A stretch of 16,482 bases of DNA from Anaerolineales bacterium UBA3940 (GTDB lineage Bacteria > Chloroflexota > Anaerolineae > Aggregatilineales > UBA3940). The stretch covers positions 1 to 16,482 of the forward strand of contig DGDY01000103.1 in NCBI GenBank assembly GCA_002385675.1, written 5' to 3'. The position numbers were made by a program, and so were the translations under genes. The notes beneath the pieces were generated by a model that saw only the letters and a list, made by a program, of their open reading frames with translations, made no database searches and was not told the DNA's origin. The stretch's first letter is position 1; the number at the start of each line of letters is the position of its first letter. Shown piece by piece: positions 10,585 through 16,482 of this stretch.

Positions 10585-13500
10585 ATGCCGCCTGCAAGCC
10601 CATCCCTGATGACCTGGCTTCGCCGGGGTTTGATCCCCCTCCTGCTATTCGGGGCGCTGCTGCTGCCGGGGCTGGTTGCCCGCAGCAGCCCGGACCCCCG
10701 CCCCGCGTGGCTGCCGCGTGTGGAGTCCCAGCGCGTTGATCTGCTGGGGCGCGTCGGCGGGCTGGTTTCGGCGGGCATCCCGCTGGGGGACGACACGGCG
10801 CTCATGGCGGAAGGCTCGTCGCTCGTCCGCATTCGCCTCACAGACGGCGAGTCGCGCGTGCTCAGCCAGGCCGATCTGGATCACGGCATCATCCTTGATA
10901 TGACCCGCGACGAGTCGTTCATCTATGCGCTTACCGAGGAGGGCGTCGCGGTGCTGCGGGCGGTGGCGGATGGCCTGCCGCAGGAGTTGAGCTTCGTGCC
11001 GGGCAGCGGGCAGGCCATCGACGCGGCGGGCGGGCTTGTGGTGATTGCTGCGCGGGAGGCCGGGCTGCGCGTGCTGCAGATCGGCCCGGATGGGCAGGTC
11101 GAGTCGGCGGCGGTGCTCAGCGTGCCCGGCAGCGCGGTCGATGTTGCGCTCGCGCCCGGCGGCAGGATGGCCTACGTGGCCGCCGGTGGCAACGGTGCGC
11201 ACCTCGTGGACCTGTCCGACCCCGCCTCGCCTTTGCTGCGCGGCACGCTGCCGCAGCTTACCCCGGCGGATGCCATCGGTACGGCAGGCTCGCTGCTGGT
11301 GGTCGGCAGCGGGGAGCGCGCGCTGATCGCCGACCCGGTGGGCGGGTCCAACGCCGTGCTGGGTGTGTACAGCCCGCTCCGCGCGGGGCGGCGCATCGTG
11401 GCAAACGGCGATTATCTGTACGTGGCCGACGCCGTTGACGGGCTGAAGGTGCTGCGCCTCGTCTCGACCGAGCACCCGGTTCAGGTCTACGGGGAGACGG
11501 GCCGACCGGTGCTCGACCTGCTGCTCGACGGCGATACGCTGTACCTCGCCGGGCCGGACGGCCTGCGCGTGCTGGATGTCTCCGACGATGCCCGGCCCCG
11601 CGAGATGGTGCACATGCGCCTGCCCGGCGAGCCGCAGGGCCTCGCGCTTGGCTTCGACCGGCTGTATGTGGCGCTCGGCAGTGCAGGTGCGGCAGAGATC
11701 GACATATTCAACCCGGCAGCGCCGAGCCTGCTCCGCACGTATGAGGTCGAGGGCGTCGCGCATGATGTGCTGTTTCTGGAGCGGGCGGCGTTCAACGAGC
11801 GGGTGTTATACGTCGCCGCCGGGGAAGCGGGGCTGGTTGCCATCGACCTCAACCCGCTGGGCGGGGGCACGGTCCGCGAGCCGTTTGCGCTGCCCGGCCC
11901 GGCGCTCGACATCGCCCGGCGCGGCAATGCGCTGTTCGTCGCCGGGGGTGAAACCGGGCTGATTGCCGTGGACATCAGCTTCCCCGGCGTGATGTCGCTG
12001 GCGGGGGTGCTGGCTCCGTCGGATGGGCGGTCGGTGGACAGCGTAATGATCACCGGCAAGCGGGCGTATCTCGGCGAGGGCGACCGCATGGCGGTTGTCG
12101 ATGTCTCCTTTGCCGACTCAATGGGGCGCCTGACGCTCGTGCCGGTACCTGCGACGCACGTCGCCTCACGCGGCGTGTACCTCTACGTCCTGCACGGTGA
12201 CCGGATCACGGTGTTCGACGCCCGCGCCACATCCGAGCCGGTGTTTATGCGGGCCTATTACGGGCTGGGGCGCGTCAGCCGCATTGCCACGGACGGAACC
12301 CGCGCCTATCTCGCCGGGGCGGGGGATGGCCCGGTGCTCGTCGCGCTCGACCTGTCCCTGCCCGACCGCCCTGCCGAGCTTGACAGCCTGCCCGCGCTCG
12401 GCGCGGCGCATCGGCCCTGGCCGGATGCTGATGGCGTGTGGCTGGCGCGCGGCTACGAGGGCTTAAGCCGCTACCGGCTGTCGGCGAGCGGCTTGCTGGA
12501 AGTGCAGGGGCAGTACAGCATCAGCGGCGAGGTCGGGCAGATCACGGCGGGCGCGGACTGGCTGCTCGCCGGGGGGCGCGGCGGCTGGGCGCTGCTTGGC
12601 CTTAACGGCGAGCGCCTGCCAGAGGTGCTGGCCCTCGCTCCCGACCCTCTGCCCGTGCGCGGGGTAGCCACGAACGGCGAGATGATCGGCGTGGCGGCGG
12701 GCGAGTCGGGGGTGGCGCTCTACAATCTGGGCGGCGGGCAGACGGGGCAGCCCGTGCTGATCACACAGCGCGAGGCGCGGGGCAGCGCGACCGGCATCGC
12801 GCTTGACGAGCGCTTCGTCTACGTTGCTGACGCCGACGGGCTGTCCATCTACGATAACCGCTATCTCCAGCCGGTAACACGGGTGGCGCTGCCCGCCCCG
12901 CCAACCGACATTGTTCGCAAGGACCATCTGGCGTATTTCCCGCTGGAGGATGGGCAGCTCGCGGTGGTGGACCTTGCCGACCCGACCGGCGGGCTGCGCG
13001 TGCACAGCATCCTCCAGACGCGCCGCCCCACCGACCTGTTCTACGGGCCGGACGGCGAGACCATCTATGCCCTCGAAGACGACCGGCTGATGCGGCTGCG
13101 CGTCGACCCGGTTGACGACCTGATGTCCTTTGGCTTCAGTAACCTGCGTGCCTACACCTCGCGCGGGGCGTTTGGCGACGGCTGGCTGTGGACGCTCCAG
13201 CCCGGCTCGGCGCTGCACGTCTATGACGCGTCGCCGCTTCCCGATGAGCAGCCTGTGCACCGGCAGAGCATCACGACGCGGGCGCTGGAGTTCGCCATGC
13301 GCCAGAACATCACCTACCTCGCGCTTGGCGAGGACGGGCTGGCTCTACTCGACGTGACCGTGCCCGAGGCGGAGATCGTCTTCTACGAGCAGCCGGTTCG
13401 GTCCGTCTACCTGGACGGGAACATCCTCTTTGCCGCCGGGGAGTCGCTGACGGCGTGGGATGTGTCCGACCGGGTCAGGCCGACGCTGCTGGCGGAGATG

Positions 13501-14727
13501 CCCCTCGCTGCACCGGGCCGCCACGTGGACCCCGCCCCGGCGGGCCTGCTCGTCAGCCTGGCGAACGGCTTTGTGCTTGTCAACTGGGAGAACGGGCGCT
13601 TCACCCAGGTCGGCCAGCTCAGCGCCGCCGGCGAGGTGGACCGGGGCGTGCAGATGGGCGACCGGGCTTTTCTGGCGATGCATCAGGGCGGGCTGCTCGT
13701 TGTGGACCTGACCGACCCGGCCAACCCGGTCCGGCTGTACAGCTACACATCGGCGGCGGGGCAGTTTGTGAACGACCTGCTGCCGCTCGACGAGGGGACG
13801 CTGCTCGTTAGCTGGGAGGGCGGCATCGAGGCGCTCGACGTGAGCCAGATCGAGCCGACGCCGCGCCTTGTGAACACGCTTCCGGTAGGCGACTCGCCGG
13901 TGCTGGGCCTGACGCTTGCGCCTGACGGGGCGCGGGCAGCAGCGGCGCTGGGCGAGGGGGGCGTCGTGCTGCTCAGCCTGGCCGACGCCGTGCAGCCGGA
14001 GGTTATCGGCTTTGTCGATACGCCGGGCGATGCATTGCAGGCGGCGCTCGACGGCAATGATCTCTACGTGGCGGACGGCATCTGCGGGCTGCGCGTGGTG
14101 GATGTCTCCAACCCGGCATCCCCGCAGGAGCGGGGCTACTGGCGCAGCAGCTACGCCAGCGATGTGGTGTTGAGCGGCGGCGGGCATGTGTACCTCGCCG
14201 AGGCCAACCAGCTCCTGACGCTGCGCTACGACCCCAACGCGCCGCCCGTGCTGCCGCCTATCCCGCAGTTCCCGGAGCCGTTCGATGGGCGCGACGGCGC
14301 GCCGCTTGAGCTGAACCTGAGCTGGGGGCCGCCGCCTCACGAGTGCGATACGCTGACGTACAAGGTGTATTTTGGCGTCACCAGCGACCCGCCATTCCTG
14401 GGCGTGGTGCAGGGCGAGCCGACGTTGCGCGTTGCCGACCTCGACCCGATGCGCACCTATCGCTGGCGGGTGGAGGTAACGGACCGCCAGGGCGATACGA
14501 TCCAGGGGCCGGTATGGCGCTTCACGACCGTCGCCGCCGACTATCCGGACAGCTTCCCGCCCGCGCCGCCCGCCCTCGTGGAGCGCGTGCGCCAGAACCC
14601 GATGGTGCCGTTCCTGCTGGGCGCGGGTGCGCTGCTGGCGGTCGGGCTGGGGGTGTTTGTGTGGCGTCGCCGCCGGGGCGCTCCACCGCCCGATCGCTCC
14701 GACTGGACGTATACAGATGAGGAATAA
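10585..14727 (+). CDS. Giant LVIVD/beta-propeller surface protein with FnIII-like domain and C-terminal anchor
   Basis: This protein of about 1380 residues has an N-terminal signal or anchor helix (WLRRG then LIPLLLFGALLLPGLV, about 11-31). It then has 28 repeats of roughly 43 residues by eye, each built around 'L-Y-V-A-x-G-x-x-G-L-x-V-x-D-[VL]-S-[DN]-P-A-x-P' (clear copies are GLRVVDVSNPASP and GLLVVDLTDPANP). Near residues 1242-1315 lies an FnIII-like domain (LSWGPPP, YKVYFG, RTYRWRVEVTD, WRFTTV). A membrane helix follows (about 1339-1360), then RRRR and a short acidic tail. It should be extracellular and anchored at both ends or after signal cleavage. Ligand unknown. The ATG at 10585 fits the signal helix; a TTG at 10504 would add 27 polar residues before it. 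Confidence 0.85.
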   Translation: MPPASPSLMTWLRRGLIPLLLFGALLLPGLVARSSPDPRPAWLPRVESQRVDLLGRVGGLVSAGIPLGDDTALMAEGSSLVRIRLTDGESRVLSQADLDHGIILDMTRDESFIYALTEEGVAVLRAVADGLPQELSFVPGSGQAIDAAGGLVVIAAREAGLRVLQIGPDGQVESAAVLSVPGSAVDVALAPGGRMAYVAAGGNGAHLVDLSDPASPLLRGTLPQLTPADAIGTAGSLLVVGSGERALIADPVGGSNAVLGVYSPLRAGRRIVANGDYLYVADAVDGLKVLRLVSTEHPVQVYGETGRPVLDLLLDGDTLYLAGPDGLRVLDVSDDARPREMVHMRLPGEPQGLALGFDRLYVALGSAGAAEIDIFNPAAPSLLRTYEVEGVAHDVLFLERAAFNERVLYVAAGEAGLVAIDLNPLGGGTVREPFALPGPALDIARRGNALFVAGGETGLIAVDISFPGVMSLAGVLAPSDGRSVDSVMITGKRAYLGEGDRMAVVDVSFADSMGRLTLVPVPATHVASRGVYLYVLHGDRITVFDARATSEPVFMRAYYGLGRVSRIATDGTRAYLAGAGDGPVLVALDLSLPDRPAELDSLPALGAAHRPWPDADGVWLARGYEGLSRYRLSASGLLEVQGQYSISGEVGQITAGADWLLAGGRGGWALLGLNGERLPEVLALAPDPLPVRGVATNGEMIGVAAGESGVALYNLGGGQTGQPVLITQREARGSATGIALDERFVYVADADGLSIYDNRYLQPVTRVALPAPPTDIVRKDHLAYFPLEDGQLAVVDLADPTGGLRVHSILQTRRPTDLFYGPDGETIYALEDDRLMRLRVDPVDDLMSFGFSNLRAYTSRGAFGDGWLWTLQPGSALHVYDASPLPDEQPVHRQSITTRALEFAMRQNITYLALGEDGLALLDVTVPEAEIVFYEQPVRSVYLDGNILFAAGESLTAWDVSDRVRPTLLAEMPLAAPGRHVDPAPAGLLVSLANGFVLVNWENGRFTQVGQLSAAGEVDRGVQMGDRAFLAMHQGGLLVVDLTDPANPVRLYSYTSAAGQFVNDLLPLDEGTLLVSWEGGIEALDVSQIEPTPRLVNTLPVGDSPVLGLTLAPDGARAAAALGEGGVVLLSLADAVQPEVIGFVDTPGDALQAALDGNDLYVADGICGLRVVDVSNPASPQERGYWRSSYASDVVLSGGGHVYLAEANQLLTLRYDPNAPPVLPPIPQFPEPFDGRDGAPLELNLSWGPPPHECDTLTYKVYFGVTSDPPFLGVVQGEPTLRVADLDPMRTYRWRVEVTDRQGDTIQGPVWRFTTVAADYPDSFPPAPPALVERVRQNPMVPFLLGAGALLAVGLGVFVWRRRRGAPPPDRSDWTYTDEE

Positions 14728-14750
14728 GGGGTGGGTCTCAGACCCACCCC
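14728..14750. repeat. Perfect ten-pair palindrome directly after a stop codon
   Basis: GGGGTGGGTC (14728-14737) and GACCCACCCC (14741-14750) flank a three-base loop TCA. It begins at the base after the TAA of the propeller gene. No T-run follows (TACGAC), so it is not a standard terminator. Its three-base loop and the following CCCCTACG match the edge of the 236-472 array. Confidence 0.85.
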
Positions 14751-14780
14751 TACGACACATTCGGTCAGACGTGGTGCGGA

Positions 14781-14814
14781 GATGAAAAACGCCGCGAATA
14801 AACTTCGCGGCTCC
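14781..14814 (-). terminator. Hairpin terminator of the DUF951 gene, repeat copy B
   Basis: On the minus strand GCCGCGAA/TTCGCGGC (14791-14798 with 14804-14811, five-base loop) is followed by G and five T residues. It lies 45 bases after the DUF951 stop and differs from copy A (9487-9520) at one base in 34. It again sits between a plus-strand gene end and a minus-strand gene end. Confidence 0.8.
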
Positions 14815-14859
14815 CGATCCACGTTCAAAACCCCACCCCTGACGAGCCGCCTTCGGCCC

Positions 14860-15069
14860 TCACCGCCTCGGTTTGAACGTCTCCTCGCCCCGCCGAATCT
14901 CGCGGATGCGCCGCTCCAGCTTGCTGCGCGGCAGCAGCACCATACGCCCGCACGCATCACATTTCAGGCCGATGTCCGCGCCCAGCCGGTACACGCGCCA
15001 GGCGTTCGCGCCGCAGGCGTGCGGTTTTTTGAGCGTCAGAACGTCGTCGAGCTTGAGGTCGATCGGCAT
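14860..15069 (-). CDS. DUF951 zinc-ribbon-like small protein
   Basis: This 69-residue basic protein begins MPIDLKLDDVLTLKKPHACG and continues ADIGLKCDACGRMVLLPRSKLERR. Cys19, Cys37 and Cys40 (plus His17) are spaced as a small treble-clef or zinc-ribbon site, and the 'V-x-x-x-K-P-H-x-C-G' and 'G-A-D-I-G-L-K-C-x-x-C-G-R' blocks are those of DUF951. That family is found mainly in Firmicutes and Chloroflexota; it is small, nucleic-acid-binding in appearance and of unproven function. I chose the ATG at 15069 because family members start MPIDLKL and a GGAGA lies nine bases upstream. A start at 15147 would run into the adjacent hairpin and is not family-like. It is transcribed downstream of the ATPase. 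Confidence 0.9.
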   Translation of the reverse strand: MPIDLKLDDVLTLKKPHACGANAWRVYRLGADIGLKCDACGRMVLLPRSKLERRIREIRRGEETFKPRR

Positions 15070-15126
15070 GGCGTCTCCGGGGCTGTGGTTGCCTAACGCC
15101 AACCCCTCCTGGTCGCAGCGCGATTT

Positions 15127-15160
15127 CTCCACCTCCCCCTTTTGCAAGGGGGAGGTGGAG
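15127..15160. repeat. Fifteen-pair perfect hairpin (CTCCACCTCCCCCTT arms)
   Basis: CTCCACCTCCCCCTT (15127-15141) and its exact complement (15146-15160) flank the loop TTGC. It lies 14 bases from the ATPase stop codon, in the 105-base gap before the DUF951 gene. There is no T-run on either strand. I recall very similar C-rich hairpins as multicopy intergenic elements in other genomes, so it may be a REP/MITE-like repeat; that is not shown by a second copy in this window. Confidence 0.85.
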
Positions 15161-15174
15161 GGGGTTCTAATACA

Positions 15175-16482
15175 TTAGGCCGCCTGCGGCTCCGCCTTCG
15201 CCCTGACGAGGCGGCTGCGCAGGTACAGCTTATACAGCTCGGCGGCGATGGACGGCACGAGCATCAGCGGGATGATCTCCGCCCAGTCGAGCAGCGAGAG
15301 CGGCACCGTGTCAAACACCGGCTGCAAGAACGGGATGTAGACAACCGCCAGCAGCAGCGCGATAGAGGCAAAGACCGCGTACTGCATGTACTTGTTGCTG
15401 AACACCCCGATCTGGAAGATCGAGTAGATCTCCGAGCGCGACGTGTAGGCACGGATCAACTCTGAGAAGGCCAGCACCGTGAAGGCGATGCTCCCGGCGT
15501 AAGCCTCTGCCGTTACCGGGTCCATCCCCACCATCTCCGCCTGGTTCAGCCCGATGAAGAAGCCGCCCAGCGTCACGGCGCTGATGAAGATCGTCTGTAC
15601 GACCATGCCACCGCGCATGATGCCGTCGATGATCGGTTCGTTCGGGGCGCGCGGCGGGCGGTCCATTACGTTCGGGTCGCCCCGCTCCACGCCGAGCGCG
15701 AGCGCCGGGGCGCCGTCCGTCAGCAGGTTGAGCCACAGCAGTTGGATGGGCGTCAGGATCTGCGGGTAGCCCAGCAGCGTCGCGATGAAGATGACGGTGA
15801 TCTCCGCCAGGTTACAGCTCAGCAGGAAGTAGACGAACTTACGGATGTTGTCGTAGATGATGCGGCCCTGCTCGACCGCGTTGACGATGCTCACGTAGTT
15901 GTCATCGGTGAGCACCATGTCCGCTGTTTCTTTGGTCACGTCGGTGCCGGTGATACCCATCGCCACGCCGATGCTGGCACGCTTCAGCGCCGGGGCGTCG
16001 TTCACACCGTCACCCGTCATGGCGACCACGTAATCGCGCTTGCGGAAGGCGTCCACAATGCGGACCTTATGCTCCGGCGAGACGCGGGCGAATACATCCA
16101 CGTCGTCCACCCGGCGGATAAGCTCCTCGTCGCTCATCTGCGACAGTTCCTGCCCGGTGATCACCTGCCCGCCGGGCCGCATCAGGCCGATCTGCTCGCC
16201 GATGGCCCGCGCCGTTTCTGCGTAGTCGCCGGTGACCATCACCGTGCGGATGCCCGCGGCGCGCGCGGTCTGGATGGCGTCGGCGACCTCGGCGCGCGGC
16301 GGGTCGATCATGCCGATCAGCCCGATGAACGTCAGGTCCCGCTCGTGCTCGTCGGGGTTCAGTTCTTCCGGCGGCTCGTCGAAATGGCGCTGCGCTACGG
16401 CCAATACACGCAGCGCAGCGGAGGCCATCTGTTTGTTCGCCCGCTCGATGCGCTCACGCAGTTCGGGCGTCATGGGGATGGC
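15175..16482 (-). CDS. P2-type cation-transporting ATPase, C-terminal half (5' truncated by window edge)
   Basis: The open frame enters from the right edge and gives 435 residues. The visible P-domain has FIGLIGMIDPPR, the VMVTGDY loop and the MTGDGVNDAPALK hinge, then GITGTDVTKETADMVLTDDN. After it come about six membrane helices (TM5-TM10, Cation_ATPase_C). TM5 contains SCNLAEITVIF and TM6 contains LLWLNLLTDGAPALALG. These match the Asn/Glu and Asn-x-x-Thr-Asp ion ligands of SERCA- and PMCA-type Ca2+ pumps, so calcium export (or a related divalent cation) is most likely. The phosphorylated Asp (DKTGT), the A-domain and TM1-4, including TM4's PEGL, lie outside the window. The protein ends AEPQAA. 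Family certain; ion inferred. Confidence 0.92.
   Translation of the reverse strand, partial: AIPMTPELRERIERANKQMASAALRVLAVAQRHFDEPPEELNPDEHERDLTFIGLIGMIDPPRAEVADAIQTARAAGIRTVMVTGDYAETARAIGEQIGLMRPGGQVITGQELSQMSDEELIRRVDDVDVFARVSPEHKVRIVDAFRKRDYVVAMTGDGVNDAPALKRASIGVAMGITGTDVTKETADMVLTDDNYVSIVNAVEQGRIIYDNIRKFVYFLLSCNLAEITVIFIATLLGYPQILTPIQLLWLNLLTDGAPALALGVERGDPNVMDRPPRAPNEPIIDGIMRGGMVVQTIFISAVTLGGFFIGLNQAEMVGMDPVTAEAYAGSIAFTVLAFSELIRAYTSRSEIYSIFQIGVFSNKYMQYAVFASIALLLAVVYIPFLQPVFDTVPLSLLDWAEIIPLMLVPSIAAELYKLYLRSRLVRAKAEPQAA

Noticed and set aside
14728..14750. Standard rho-independent terminator of the propeller gene
   Set aside because: The stem is perfect but no T-run follows on either strand; kept as a palindrome only.
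13345..14760. Minus-strand 471-aa frame
   Set aside because: Antisense to the propeller protein, low-complexity Arg/His/Gln-rich shadow.
15070..15147. N-terminal extension of the DUF951 protein to 15147
   Set aside because: It starts inside the 15-pair hairpin; family members begin at MPIDLKL.

Overview
The window is GC-rich bacterial chromosomal DNA that begins exactly with a 19-base Nextera transposase adapter. It is therefore an assembled sequencing contig, probably a metagenome bin or draft genome. The gene mix suggests a Chloroflexota (Anaerolineae-like) bacterium: a DUF6391 protein, a DUF951 zinc ribbon, a membrane-anchored SUMF1-domain protein, an RsbRD-like HTH regulator, a very large LVIVD/beta-propeller surface protein and a family-4 UDG. 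That placement rests on recollection of family distributions and was not computed. There are no rRNA, tRNA, CRISPR, phage or transposase genes.

Layout. (1) Positions 20-145 hold the 5' end of a DUF6391 gene cut by the contig edge. (2) Positions 236-472 are a non-coding array of about eleven different short palindromes, most with 3-base loops. (3) Positions 472-2417 are a minus-strand operon: an HTH/RsbRD-like regulator, a membrane-anchored TlpA thioredoxin and a degenerate Lgt-like membrane protein. A good promoter lies upstream, with its -35 inside the end of the next gene. (4) Positions 2527-6535 are a compact minus-strand operon: SUMF1-domain protein, YbaK-type deacylase, YjbQ, a DUF3592-like membrane protein and a cysteine desulfurase. 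(5) An unrecognised gene lies at 6620-7273. (6) Positions 7360-8879 hold a solitary heme O synthase gene with its own promoter and intrinsic terminator, preceded by an Rrf2/IscR-type Fe-S regulator. The regulator's promoter carries a perfect IscR type-1-like operator core and appears to give leaderless mRNA. (7) A DUF1232 gene runs divergently from the regulator. (8) Positions 9636-10446 are a minus-strand pair: a UDG ending in a sliding-clamp-binding motif and a 53-aa membrane peptide. (9) Positions 10585-14727 encode a secreted or anchored protein of about 1380 aa with 28 blade-like repeats, an FnIII-like domain and a C-terminal membrane anchor. (10) A DUF951 gene and the C-terminal half of a P2-type cation ATPase close the window.

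The most unusual feature is the intergenic palindrome content. Besides the array, palindromes sit directly on or beside the stop codons of several genes (3705, 9468, 14727, 15175). Two near-identical terminator hairpins lie at two separate convergent junctions (9487 and 14781). Together they look like one family of small palindromic modules targeted to gene ends. The regulatory reading of the Rrf2 promoter and the clamp-binding tail of the UDG are the clearest functional predictions.
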